Shown piece by piece: positions 22,701 through 34,900 of a stretch of DNA of 64,000 bases. This DNA comes from Wurfbainia villosa. Its lineage: Eukaryota; Streptophyta; Magnoliopsida; Zingiberales; Zingiberaceae. Position 1 is the stretch's first letter. Every line of letters begins with the position of its first letter. The position numbers were made by a program, and so were the translations under genes. The stretch is from contig CM046000.1 of assembly GCA_025175895.1 (NCBI GenBank), positions 34,384,720 to 34,448,719 on the forward strand, read 5' to 3'. A model generated the notes under the pieces. That model did not search any database, had not been told where the DNA came from, and saw only the letters and a list, made by a program, of their open reading frames with translations.

Positions 22701-23500
22701 CCTTGGGATTAAGATCTATAGAGATAGATCGAAACGGTTGCTTGGTCTTTCACAGTCTACATATATAGACCGAGTGCTAAAGAGGTTTAGCATGTCGGAA
22801 TCCAAGAAAGGTTATCTACCCATCAGGCATGGGGTACACCTTTCAAAGTCTATGTGTCCGCGCACAGAAGACGAGAGGATTTGCATGAGTAGGATCCTAT
22901 GCATCCGCAATAGGATCTATCATGTATGCTATGTTGTGTACGAGGCCCGATGTATCGTATGCTCTGAGTGTCACGAGCAGATACCAGTCTGATCCAGGAA
23001 TGGATCATTGGGTGGCTGTTAAGACGATCCTTAAGTACTTGAGAAGAACTAAGGATGTGTTCCTAATATATGGAGAAGGGTACATGGTGATACGTGGGTA
23101 TACGGATACCAGCTCCAGACAGACAAGGATGATTCCATGTCTTTGTCTGGGTATGTATTCACCTGGAATGGAGGCGCAATAAGTTGGAAAGGTTCCAAGC
23201 TTGACACTATAGCGGATTCTGCCACTAAGGCAGAATACATTGCAGCTTTGGAAGCAGCAAAGGAAGCGGTTTGGATCAAGAAGTTCATCTCTGAACTTGA
23301 TGTGGTCTCATCAATGATCCAAACATGTGCTTCGCCGCTATCATCTTATCAGAGAGATCATAAGTAGGAACGAAATACAAATCGAGAAAATTCCCACTGA
23401 AAGGAACTTAGCGGATCCTTTGACTAAAGCATTACCTCAAAGTAAGTTTGAGGGTCATGTTGGTGCTTATGGTATTGGATACCGTAGCGATTGGCATTAG
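19705..23500 (+). pseudogene. TE5 gag-pol, multiply broken
   Basis: Gag begins MTSLNLRTILDSNKLTGPNF and shifts frame near 20090. The zinc knuckle region (about 20410-20455) has lost its second Cys and has TAG at 20440 where relatives have Trp. The protease motif WVLDTGCGSH follows near 20555. Integrase keeps WHCRLGH, VHTDVCGPM and LRSDRGGEY, but has TGA at about 21063 and is scrambled around the catalytic Glu region near 21410-21450. RT (22108-22880) keeps WQMDVKTAFLNG and LYVDDILLIGND. RNase H is broken into pieces (22922-23500), with a deletion after LDVVSSMIQ, ending at TAG 23498. Order is PR-IN-RT-RH, which defines Ty1/copia. It cannot support its own movement. The gag start was chosen by alignment with TE7 and TE4 gags. 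Confidence 0.92.
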
Positions 23501-23514
23501 GCCAAGTGGGAGTC
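23501..23514 (+). other. TE5 polypurine tract
   Basis: GCCAAGTGGGAGTC lies directly before the 3' LTR; the run AAGTGGGAG is shared with TE3 and TE4. Confidence 0.7.
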
Positions 23515-24984
23515 TGTTAGTAATATATGAGAGATGTCCTAAGGATATCGCCTTATGTATGAACCATTTATATGATAAATGAAGATTCACTATTTGAGTA
23601 TACATGTTTTATGTATTTGATTGGATCTTAAACTCATTTACTGAATGTCCACGATACGATTCACAGCATGAGAGAATTTGTGATTGGATCACAACTAGTG
23701 AGTATCTCTACATGTGTAATTGTGATGTATCGGAATTATCCCTAGTCGATAAATTGATGAATCTGGACACCATCAATTTCGCTGAGACTAGCACGAGGTA
23801 TACTCCTTGGTGTATCCAAGCGGTGATTCTCACCGGGCCGAGACATAGTGATGTCCGGAGTTAATCGTGGATGCTAGTTATGGTAACTAGTTCATTGGAG
23901 TGACCAGCCGTAAGACTTCATATGGTTCTCTGCATATAGAGATATGTCAATGAAGTTCTTACTGTGGCTTAAGTGCGATGTTCCTTTGACTTGCGGTATT
24001 CAAGTCATCTTGATCATGGAGACTTATGCTTTGACATCTTAAGCAAACATCTCTAAGGAGATGTGGACCCGGGATGATTGGGTATAAGTCGAAGTGATCG
24101 AAGGTGTTTGAATAGCCTATAAAGGATTCACCACTCCTTGCGAGGAGATGTATACCCATGGCCTCTCGTCGGATTGTTACAAAAGTCTTTGGCCAAAGCA
24201 TTACATGTTTAGAGTAAGGTACTCTTTGATACATGTGGAGTAACTAGAATCCGTAGGACGAGGAAATGATACTTGGGCTAGGTGTGACGTAGTCAGCCTA
24301 GTGGGAACTGACACAATAGACCATGTCCTGAACCAAGTGGGTATAAGATGAGTGAAGGGAATGGGGCACGATTCATTCGAGCTACTGAAGGGTTTCAGAA
24401 ATAGTTCTGGATCAACCGTTGATCTTTTCGGTTAATTGGGGATCATGATGTACTACTAGGTGCCACTCATGATCGTTCTATAATTAATGGTTAATTATAG
24501 ACGGCCAACATAAACCGAGAACCTATTTGGTCACACGCACAACAAGTGTAATCCAAAGGATTTAAAACGAGCTTGAGAATGGGATTCTCAGACCGAGAGA
24601 AACTATGTTTGGTTGGACCAAACATAAAGCGAGCATGAAATTGTTTCAGTCGCAATGGAAGCATGGATGGGCTGCGTCTTATGAAGACGTAATGGATGGA
24701 CCAAAATGGTTTGGTTCTAATCCAATGGATAAGAATAAACCAAAGGGTTTGGTTTATTTTAAACGAATGAACCAAAAGTTGGTTCGGTTCATTTTAACTT
24801 AAAATAAACCATCATGGTTTGGTTTATTTTAACTTATCTTAATGGAGCGGGTTAACGGGCTTTATGGATATGATCCATTAACCATTAAGAGAATTAGTTC
24901 TCTATAAAAGTGGGCTTAAGGGATTGTTAAACCCTAATCCAAAAATCAAAACCGGGTTGTCGCCCAAGCTCCTTGCCGGCTGAT
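23515..24984 (+). repeat. TE5 3' LTR, segment 1
   Basis: Begins TGTTAGTAATATATGAG and follows the 5' LTR closely, with small differences (for example in the block near 23824 and a shorter GC-rich block near 24950). It stops where the TE6 solo LTR starts. Confidence 0.92.
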
Positions 24985-26825
24985 TGTCTTTAGTGAAAGC
25001 CCTAGAGCCAATCATGTGATGATTGTTGTATGGACTTTATTGTATCATATTCCTATTTATAAAGGAATGGTTATTATATTTACTTGTATTGGTGCCAAAT
25101 AACTAAATATAATAATGTCCTTGAGTAGTAGGTTCTTATCTATATCAATCGATTGGTTGAATCGATAATGAGATGATATAGAGAACACTACTCTTAATGA
25201 TTCCTAGTCGAGTATTAACATTCAGGGACAATGTTAATGCGTAGAGACTAGCATGTAGGTCAACAAGATGACTTGATCTCACAAGTCATGGATATGAGAT
25301 ATCAAGTTGACACATGGGTATGCATTGAGAATGTATACTGAATGACCCGCCATGAGAAAGTATCATGGATCGTTATATGAGTGTCATATACTTTCTCATG
25401 TGGCTATTAGTATGACTATTAGTCCTTAGACCTGAAGTCGCCATGGTTCCCTACATAAGGAGTTGCATACTTTGGCTTCGTCAAACGTCACCCGTAAATG
25501 GGTGGACTATAAAGGCGATTACTGGGTATGTAACGAATTATGCGGAGGGATGTGAGTGATGTAGATGGGATCTATCCCTCCTATATGACGGGGGTGACAT
25601 CGATATTCTTGATAGAGTAAGACCACGAAGTGCATGGCCATGCCCAAATGAGTCAATATGAGATATTGAGCTCATTTGATTAGAGTGAGTCTACTTGGAG
25701 TTCAAGATTTAGATTGTACCGAGGATGACACGGTCTATGCCTCGATTGGTCAATCTAGATGTCAAGGATAGAGGGACATTGTCACATATTGTGAGAGTCA
25801 CAATTAGTAGTCACAAAGGTGATGTTGGATCTCAACATTCTTGTAACTTGGGTAGCAATGATGTGTTGCTAGATACCGCTCATTGCTTATGTTCCTAAAT
25901 CGGTTTAGGGACATTGCCAACGTTACAAGAACCTATAGGGTCACACACATAAGAGCAATTAGATGGAGATTAGGTTCATATGATGAACCATGAGGATTAG
26001 GTTCATGGGATGAACCAAATTGGATTAAGAGTAATCCAAATTAGACTAATTGAGTTAGACTCAAGTTGATTCAAGTTTTGAATGAGTCTAATTGAGATTT
26101 GATTCATCAAATCAATTTAAATTAATGAATAGAGATTCATTAAATTAAATTGACTTGAGTCAAGTGGTTAGATTTGATCAACCATGGGAGATTAGAGGTC
26201 AAGTTTGACTTGACTTGAGAGGGAAGATGAAAGGTCAAGTTTGACTTGACCAAATGCCATGTCATGATGATGACTAGGCATGGCCGGCCAATGATGGTGC
26301 TCCACATCATCATTGACTTGGTCAATTGGTGCCACATCATGAGGGAGACCAAGGGTCATGGGAGTTACATGCATGCATGTAACCCCCCCTCCATGAAGTG
26401 GCCGGCCACTTTAGGGGTTTCATGAGGTGAATTCATTTGATGAGTTACTCCAATTGACTTCATCTTCAACCTTGGAACTTTTCCTCTCAAGCTCTCTCCC
26501 TCTCCTTCCTCATCTTGCCGAGACACCCTAGGAGTGCTAGCACACTCAAGTGTGTTTTTCTTCCACCTATTGCTTGTGTGGATGCCATAGAGGAGTGTGC
26601 ACTTGACACTCTCGAGTTCCGGCGGACTTTTGGACGAGCGGGATTTGCGAAGGGCATCGCATCGAGGGTAACGTTCTTATCTCTCAGATCTAAGGTAGAT
26701 CTAGGGTTTTTATACAAGCACATACATGTTTTGTTTTAATACTTCTTCGCACGGATCCGTGGCCGGGGGCTTCCGAGGTTTCCGCAACGCAAAAAGCGGT
26801 TTTTGCGGCTCGGAAAAACCCAACA
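24985..26825 (+). mobile_element. TE6: solo LTR of the TE7 family (1841 bp)
   Basis: It begins TGTCTTTAGTGAAAGCCC and ends GGAAAAACCCAACA, and matches the TE7 and TE8 LTRs throughout on the opposite strand. No primer site, coding region or second LTR accompanies it, so it is a solo LTR left by recombination between the LTRs of a full element. Left flank CTGAT and right flank TGTGC do not form a clear 5-bp TSD, and the first bases differ from the family start TGTTAGTG. The left junction may have been altered after insertion. Confidence 0.87.
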
Positions 26826-27539
26826 TGTGCTGCCGTCAAGACCCTTGCCGGCGTCCAAGCTCCAGCCGGTGAACCTCCGGCGACCCTCCGGTGATCCCCT
26901 AAAAGGTTCGGCATCAAGGTGAGCTTTTGTCTCCTTGTTTTGGCCGGCGCCTATCTCCTCCACCAAGCTGTCCAGTTTTCTGGACAGCTTCTTCTCCTCT
27001 CGTCGGAGCGTCGTTTGGACGACGGTTAGTGCTCCGACAGTGGCTAACATACCGGGGATTTGATCTCCGGTAATCCTCTGAGGTGGAGGACGAAGGATTC
27101 GTCAATCGGTTGACGAATACCTCTCCGGAGAAGCAAGTCTTGAGGACTTGTTTTTAGGTCCGAATTTGGATTCGGATCGTGATCATCTCTCGATCACGTC
27201 GTCTTCAACACGAGGCTAGTAACCCGTACGAAGACGAAGCTTGTGGCTTGGCGAAGTCATCCCGAGGAGCTCGGCGTGGATACGGATAGAGACGATTCTT
27301 ACGAGGATCGTTCCGGTTGATGCCGTTCCCGCTACACGTCATACGGAAGGTATAACGTAGTTTAATTTCCTTTTATTGCAATTTTAATTTACGGTTATGT
27401 CTACACTTGTTGTAATAGCATGCGTGTGTTGTGTGTGTTGTAATAAATAGGAGTATTTATTATTTTTATTGCTTCCGCTGTGCTCATGTTTACGAAACAT
27501 GATCGAACACACACACGCCGCGGTGCCGGAAACCCAACA
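26826..27539 (+). repeat. TE5 3' LTR, segment 2
   Basis: Resumes at TGTGCTGCCGTCAAGACC, which corresponds to 17697 in the 5' LTR, and runs nearly identical to the end GGAAACCCAACA at 27539. TCTTC (27540-27544) follows as TSD. Confidence 0.92.
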
Positions 27540-28289
27540 TCTTCTTCTTCCCTCTTCCTTGGCCGGAGCTCAACCTATTCTTCTTCCCTTCATCCTTGGC
27601 TGGAAATTGGGAGAGCTTAGTTTAGGGTTTGGGTGGCAACAAGGAGAAGGATTGCTTTCCTTTCTCTTCTCCAAGTGTTGGCCGGCGCCCATGCTCTCAT
27701 GTTTTCTCCTTTGGCCGGTTTTCCATACTCCGTGTTCTCTTCCTTGGCCGGCGGTAACATCGAGTCTATTGACTTGGTGGCCGGTTATAGATAAGAAGAA
27801 GAGTTTTGTTTGATGATCTTTCTTTGTTCGGAGTGAACAAGGAAAGGAAGATTGGTGATCTAGGAGGCTTTAACTTTTGGTAGATCGTCGCCCACACGAC
27901 GTCCGAAAGGAGGAAGGTAATACATTAGAAGATCGAGAGGTATATCTATTCTCTATTCTCTTTTGTTACTTGCTTGTATTTGTTGTTCCAATTATGAGCA
28001 TGATAAATTCTGTTTGTGGCTAAATAATACTTGGATCCCGAACATAAATACAAAAGCCGGCGATCCGGACATCGTCTATTCTGCGACTACTCGTTAAATA
28101 GAGGTTGGTCGCTTGAACAACAAGTTTGTTCAAGCGACCTCTCTAAACGAATAGCACGACGATGACTTGATTGTTTGGGCAATCCCTTTGGTCCAGGATT
28201 ATTTTTTTTTTAATCCGGGGACATCAATGGGATCGCCATGAACAAACAACCAAGGTGAAGTGGGAAGCGAAGTTTCCCCTCACTGATCA
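27540..28289 (+). repeat. TE3 3' LTR, segment 3
   Basis: Starts with the second TCTTC copy and continues the TE10-type LTR (compare 48750-49436). It has the words GGATCGCCATGAACAA and GGGAAGCGAAGTTTCCCCTC near its end, as in TE10, and the R-U5 hairpin at 28107-28139. The open frame at 27469-27813 is LTR DNA. Confidence 0.86.
28107..28139 (+). other. Conserved R-U5 hairpin in TE3 LTR (perfect 14-bp arms)
   Basis: GGTCGCTTGAACAA, loop CAAGT, then TTGTTCAAGCGACC. All 14 pairs are Watson-Crick. This is the best-formed of four copies in the window. Confidence 0.85.
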
Positions 28290-29919
28290 ACGATAAGCAA
28301 AACCCTTCAGTATCCACACGAACAATAGGTGGAGATGGCAACTTAGAGTGTGCTAGCACTCCTTGAAACCCACAGCAAGAAAGGAAGAGGGAGATAGAGC
28401 TGGAGAGGAGAGGAAAGGAGGAGGAAGAACATCTAATCAATTCCCATTCACTTCCACTAATGCACATCTAATGTTGGCTGGCCACTTCATGGAAGTTATA
28501 TACATGCATGTAATACCAAGAGCCATGGCTCTTGGTCTCCCTCATGAGGTGGCACCCCATGATGTGTCCATGATGATGTGAAACATCATTATTGGCCAGC
28601 CCATGCCAAGTCATCATGACATGACATTTGGTCAAGTCAAACTTGACCATTCATCTTCCCTCTCAAGTCAAGTCAAACTTGACCTCTTATCTCCCATGGT
28701 TGATCAAATACAACCATTTGATTCAAGTCAATTTAATTTAATGAATCTTTATTCATTAGTTTAAATTGACTCGATGAATCAAATCTAAATTAGACTCATT
28801 CAACACTTGAATCAAATTGAGTCCAACTCAATTAGTCTAATTTGGATTAGTCTTAATCCAATTTGGTTCATCACATGAACCTAATCCTCATGGTCCATCA
28901 TATGAACCTAATCTCCATCTAATTGCCCTTTGTGTGTGACCCTATAGGTTCTTGTAACGTTGGCAATGTTCCTAAACCGATTTAGAAACATAAGCAATGA
29001 GCGGTATCTAGCAACACATCATTGCTACCCAAGTTACAAGAATGTTGAGATCCAACATCACCTTTGTGACTACTAATTGTGACTCTCACAATAAGTGGCA
29101 ATGTTTCTCTATCCTTGACATCTAGATTGACCAATTGAGGCATTGACCGTGTCTTCCTCGGTATAATCTATATCTTGAACACCAAGTAGACTCACTCTAA
29201 TCAAATGAGCTCAATATCTCATATTGACTCAATATCTCATATTGACTCATTTGGGCATGGTCATGCACTTAATGGTCTCACTCTATCAAGAATCATGATA
29301 TCACTCCCGTCATATAGGACAGATAGATCCCATCTACATCACTCACATCCCTCCGCATAATTTGTTACATACCCAGTAATCGCCTTTATAGTCTACCCAT
29401 TTACGGGTGACGTTTGACGAAGCCAAAGTATGCAACTCCTTATGTAGGAAACCATGGTGACTTCAGGTCCAAGGACTAATAATCATACTAGTAGTCATAT
29501 TAGAAAGTATATGACACTCATATAATGATCCATGATACTTTTTCATGGTGGATTATTCAGTATACATTCTCCAATGCATACCCATGTATCAACTTGATAT
29601 CTCATATCCATGACTTGTGAGATCAAGTCATCGAGTTGACCTACATGCTAGTCTCTTCACATTAACATTGTCCCTGAATATTAATACTTGAGTATGAATG
29701 ATTAAGAGTAGTGTTCTCTATATCATCTCATTATCGATTCAACCAATCGATTGATATAAATACGAATCTTCTACTCAAGGACGTTATTATACTTAGTTAT
29801 TTGGCACCAATAAAAGTAAGTATAATAACCATAAAGAAATGCCTTTATAAATAGGAATATGATACAACAAAGTCCATACAACAATCATCACATGATTGGC
29901 TCTAGGGCTTTCACTAACA
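28290..29919 (-). repeat. TE7 3' LTR, truncated (1630 bp)
   Basis: On the minus strand it starts TGTTAGTGAAAGCCCTAGAG at 29919. It matches the TE7 5' LTR down to TATCCACACG at about 28310; the last 200 bases or so of the LTR are missing. The repeated word GTCAAGTCAAACTTGAC (plus strand, about 28633-28682) is kept. Confidence 0.87.
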
Positions 29920-29932
29920 ATCTCCCTCTAGC
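29920..29932 (-). other. TE7 polypurine tract
   Basis: On the minus strand CTAGAGGGAGAT leads into the LTR start TGTTAGTG. Typical copia plus-strand primer position. Confidence 0.7.
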
Positions 29933-29933
29933 A

Positions 29934-30145
29934 CTAGTGCCAATCACTGTAGTATCTAATACCCAATTACCTAGTATGATCATCATACTTTTTCTGTGTC
30001 AAAGCCTTGGTCAAGGTATCTGTGACGTTAGCCTCTGTGGGTACTCTGCAAATCTTTACATCTCCTCTATCGATAATCTCTCGAATGAGATGGAAGCACC
30101 GTAGTATGTGTTTGGTCCGCTAGTGTGAGCGAGGTTCCTTAGCCT
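29934..30145 (-). pseudogene. TE7 pol, C-terminal RNase H piece
   Basis: This is the end of the TE7 RNase H frame, separated from the rest by TE8. On the minus strand it reads AKEPRSH, then HILRCFHLIREIIDRGDV and LTKALTQKKYDDHTR, with stops near the start and before LGIRYYSDWH; the frame ends with TAG at 34-36 of the 29900s. It fuses to GNNGAIA at 31970 once TE8 is removed. Confidence 0.85.
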
Positions 30146-30150
30146 GCACA
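30146..30150. repeat. TE8 target-site duplication, left copy (GCACA)
   Basis: GCACA precedes TE8 and GCGCA (31965-31969) follows it. One base differs, a G/A transition after insertion. The RNase H reading frame is continuous across the site with GCGCA. Confidence 0.8.
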
Positions 30151-31964
30151 TGTAGGACTATCTGAGCCGCAAAAATTGCTTTTTGCATTGCAGAAACCTC
30201 GAAAGTCGGCCACGGATCTGTGCGAAGGTAAACAAAAAATACATGTATGTGTTTAAAAACCTTAGATCTACTCTAGATCTACATGTTAAGAGTTTTACCC
30301 TTGATGCGACGCCCTTCACTTATACCGCTCATCCAAACGGCTTGTCGGAACTCGAGAGTGCCAAGTGTACACTCCTCTATTGGTATCCACACGAGCAATA
30401 GGTGGAGAGAAGCAACCTAGAGTGTGCTAGCACCCTTATAAGCTCACGACAAAGGATAGGGAGAATGGTTGAGAAGATAGGAGGAAGAAGATGAAGTTAC
30501 TTCACTTAACTTCACACACTTACCCCCATTCAATAGTGGCCGGCAACTATAAGGGAGTTACATGCATACATGTAATTCCAAGAGCCATGGCTCTTGGTCT
30601 CCCTCATGAGGTGGCACCCCATGATGTGTCCATGATGATGTGGAACATCATCATTGGCTGGCCCCATGCCAAGTCACCATGACATGTCATTTGGTCAAGT
30701 TAAACTTGACCTTTCATCTTCCCTCTCAAGTCAAGTCAAACTTGACCTTTTATCTTCCATGGTTGATCAAATCCAACCATTTGATTCAAGTCAATTTGAT
30801 TTAATGAATCTCTATTCATTAGTTCAAATTTACTTAATGAATCAAATCTAAATTAGACTCATTCAACACTTGAATCAAATTGAGTCTAACTCAATTAGTC
30901 TAATTTGGATTACTCTTAATCCAATTTGGTTCATCACATGAACCTAATCCTTATGGTCCATCATATAAACCTAATCTCCATCTAATTGCCCTTTGTGTGT
31001 GACCCTATAGGTTCTCGTAACGTTGGCAATGCTCCTAAACCGATTTAGAAACATAAGCAATGAGCGGTATCTAGCAACACATCATTGCTACCCAAGTTAC
31101 AAGAATGTTGAGATCCAACATCACCTTTGTGACTACTAATTGTGACTCTCACAATAAGTGGCAATGTTTCTCTATCCTTGACATCTAGATTGACCAATTG
31201 AGGCATTGACCATGTCTTCCTCGGTATAATCTATATCTTGAACTCCAAGTAGACTCACTCTAATCAAATGAGCTCAATATCTCATTTTGACTCATTTGGG
31301 CATGGCCATGCACTTAGTGGTCTCACTCTATCAAGAATAACAATGTAACTCCTTTCATATAGGAGGGATAGATCCCATCTATATCACTCACATCCCTCCG
31401 CATAATTTGTTACATACCCAGTAATCACCTTTATAGTTCACCCATTTACGGGTGATGTTTGACGAAGCCAAAGTATGCAACTCCTTATGTAGGAAACTAT
31501 GGTGACTTCAGGTCCAATGACTAATAGTCATACTAATAGTCACATGAGAAAGTATATGACACTCATATAACGATCCATGATACTTTCTCATGGCGGGTCA
31601 TTCAGTATACATTCTCCAATGCATACCCATGTGTCAACTTGATATCTCATATCCATGACTTGTGAGATCAAGTCATTGAGTTGACCTACATGCTAGTCTC
31701 TTTGCATTAACATTGTCCCTGAATGTTAATACTTGACTAGGAATGATTAAGAGTAGTGTTCTGTATATCATCTCATTATCGATTCAACCAATCGATTGAT
31801 ATAGATAAGAGCCTTCTACTCAAGGACATTATTATACTTAGTTATTTGGCACCAATACAAGTAAGTATAATAACCATAAAGAAATGCCTTTATAAATAGG
31901 AATATGATACAACAAAGTCCATACAACAATCATCACATGATTGACTCTAGGGCTTTCACTAACA
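30151..31964 (-). mobile_element. TE8: solo LTR of the TE7 family (1814 bp)
   Basis: Plus-strand ends are TGTAGGACTATCTGAGCC and TTTCACTAACA, so in element orientation it starts TGTTAGTGAAAG. It matches the TE7 5' LTR over its full length and has no internal region. It splits the TE7 RNase H frame and is flanked by GCACA/GCGCA. Insertion of an element into a member of its own family, then LTR-LTR recombination, explains it. Confidence 0.9.
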
Positions 31965-31969
31965 GCGCA

Positions 31970-34900
31970 ATCGCTCCATTGTTGCCATAATAGAGCTCTA
32001 TAGGATCTACTATGCTAGGAACCACCCCAAGCTCAGTAATGAACTTGAGGATCCAAAATACCTCCTTTGTTGCCTCTAATGCAGCAATTTACTCAACCTC
32101 TGTTGTAGAATCAGCAACTGTATCCTGCTTCAAACTCTTCCAGCTCACAGTGCCACTATTCAAGCAAAATATGAACTCTAACTGCGATCTATAATCATCC
32201 TGGTCAGTTTGGAAGCTAGCATCACTGTAACCCTTTACAGCTAGCTCTTCATCGCCTTCAAATATCAAGAAATATTCTTTAGTCTTTCTCAAGTACTTAA
32301 GAATATTCTTGACTGCTATCCAATGACGCTCACCTGGATCTGACTGGTATCTACTCGTCATGCTCAAAGCATACGAGACATCAGAACGAGTACATAGCAT
32401 GACGTACATGATAGATCCTATGGCAGATGCATAAGGGATCTTATCCATGCAGTCTCTCTCCTCTCTAGAAGAGGGACTTTGATTCTTCAAAAGACTCACA
32501 CCATGTGACATCGGCAGAAGTCCCTTCTTGGAATTCTTCATGGCAAACCGTAGTAATACCGTGTCAATATATGTACTCTGACTTAGGCCAAGCAATCTCT
32601 TAGATCTATCTCTATAGATCTTGATGCCTAGAATACAGGCTACTTCACCTAAGTCCTTTATTGAGAAACACTCCCCTAGCCAAGTCTTCACAGACTGTAG
32701 CAAAGGAATGTCATTCCCAATGAGTAGTATGTCATCCACATACAATACAAGGAAGACAACTGTGTTTCCATTAACCCTCTTGTAGACACAGGGTTCATCT
32801 TCATTCTTGATGAAACCAAACTATTTGATCGCATCATTGAATCGAAGATTCTAGCTCCGAGAAGCTTGCTTTAGCCTATAAATGGACCTTTGCAGCTTGC
32901 ATATTTTGCCAGTATGCTGTGGATCTACAAAACCCTCAGGTTGTGTCATGTACACATCCTCGAGCAAGTTTCCATTCAGAAATGCGGTTTTGACATCCAT
33001 CTGCCAGATCTCATAATCGTGATATGCTGCAATAGCAAGCATGATCCGAATGGACTTAAACATCACAATTGGAGTAAAGGTTTCATCATAGTCAATACTA
33101 TGAATTTTCTTGAAACTTTTAGCCACCAATCGGCCCTTATAGGTATGCGTAAGTCCATTCATATCAGTCTTTCTCTTAAAGACCCACTTACACCCAATGG
33201 GTTTAACGCCTTCAGGTGGATCAACCAAAGTCCATACTTGGTTGGTGTACATGGATTCCATCTCGGATCTCATGGCCTCTAGCTATTTCTTAGAATTTAG
33301 GCTCATCATAGCTTCCTGATAGAAGGTAGGCTCATTCTCAATGAGCATAACGTCATCATGGTCAGACAAGAGAAATGAGTGTCTCTCAGGCTGACGATGT
33401 ACCCTATCAGACCTGCGAAGAGGTAGGTCTACCTGAATAGGTTGTTGTTCCACAACTCTTTGTGCAACAATCTCATCACCCACAACACTTTGTGGTTCCT
33501 GTTCAACCTCCATCAAGGCCTCAGTGCTATGGTCATTATCTTGAATTTGTTCAAGATCGAACGTACTCCCACTAGTGTTTCTAGAAACAAAATCCCTTTC
33601 TAGAAATACCCCAGTCTTTGCCACCAACACTTTGTGCTGACTGGGAATGTAGAATTAATATCCCTTCGTTTCCTTGGGATATCCAACAAAATAGCACTTA
33701 TCATATTTGGGCCCTAGTTTGTTTGAGACTTGACGTCGAACGTAAGCCTCATAACCCCAAATCCTCATGAAAGACATCTTGGGATTTTTTCCTGTCCATA
33801 TCGTGTATGGTGTCTTTATCACAGCCTTGGATGGTACACAGTTAAGTGTGAAGGCTGCTGTGTCTAGAGCATATCCCTAAAAGGATATAGGAAGATCTGT
33901 GTGACTCATCATAAATCGTACCATATCTAATAGGGTACGATTCCTCCTTTCGGATACACCATTCCACTGTGGTATTCCAGGAGGAGTGAGTTGGGATAGA
34001 ATCCCACACTCAGCTAGATAGTCACGAAACTCATGGCTAAGGTATTCACCACCTTGATCTGATCGAAGTATCTAAATACTCTTGCCAAGTTGGTTTTATA
34101 CTTCATTCTTGAATTCTTTGAACTTTTCAAAGGATTCTAACTTATGTGTCATCAGATACACATAACCATATCTACTGAAATCATCAGTAAATGTAATGAA
34201 GTACCTATAACCACCTCTAGAAGCAACATTGAAAGGGCGACATACATCACTATGTATAAGTCTTAACAAGTCTGTTGCTCTTTCGTTGTGTCCACTAAAG
34301 GGAGTCTTGGTCATCTTGCCTAGAAGGCAAGACTCGCATGTCTCATATGATTCAAAATCAAATGAGTCCAGCAGCCCATCCTTATGGAGCTGGGATAAGC
34401 GACTCTCATTTATGTGACCTAAGAAACAATGTCAAAGATAGGTTTGGTTCAACTCATTTGACTTGAACCTTTTGGTACTTATGTTATAGATGGGGCTCTC
34501 TAAGTCTAGAATGTAGAGTCCATTCATCAGAGGTGCACTACAATAGAACATATCATTTAATAAACTGAACAACATTTATTCTTTATTATAAATGAAAAGC
34601 CTTTCTTATCTAAACAAGAAATTGAAATTATGTTCTTAGTCAAAGCAGGCACATAACAACATTCATCTAGTTCTGGTACAAGCCCATAGGGCAAAGATAG
34701 ATAATAAGTTCCTACAGCAACAACAACCCTTGCTCCATTGCCTATTCGTAGGTCCACCTCGCCCTTCGTCAATGCCCTGCTATTTCTCAACGCCTGCACA
34801 TTAGTACAAATATGAGATGCACATCCAGTATCTAATATCCATGATGAAGAAATAGATAGATTAACTTCTATGACATATATACCTGAAGTAGAAGTCTCAC

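Larger units (their letters stand above)
16194..27539 (+). mobile_element. TE5: complete copia element with a solo LTR in its 3' LTR
   Basis: Boundaries are set by TG...CA ends and the TSD TCTTC. Net length without TE6 is about 9.5 kb. It has a 2216-bp 5' LTR, a primer binding site, a 1.3-kb leader, a gag-pol region with many lesions and a 3' LTR of about 2184 bp in two parts. It is the same family as TE2. Integration was into the TE3 3' LTR. Confidence 0.94.
5012..28289 (+). mobile_element. TE3: 3' part of a copia element, split by TE4 and TE5
   Basis: TE3 is the oldest plus-strand element in the left half. What remains in the window is a pol remnant (5012-5789) and a 3' LTR in three pieces (5823-6090, 15212-16193, 27540-28289). 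Removing TE4 and TE5 with one TSD copy each joins the pieces into an LTR of about 1990 bp that matches the TE10 LTR in order. Its 5' half lies left of TE2, outside the window. Its right end abuts a TE7-family LTR that lacks its own first part, so TE3 most likely inserted into the TE7 3' LTR; bases 28290-28310 at that junction are not assigned. Confidence 0.83.
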
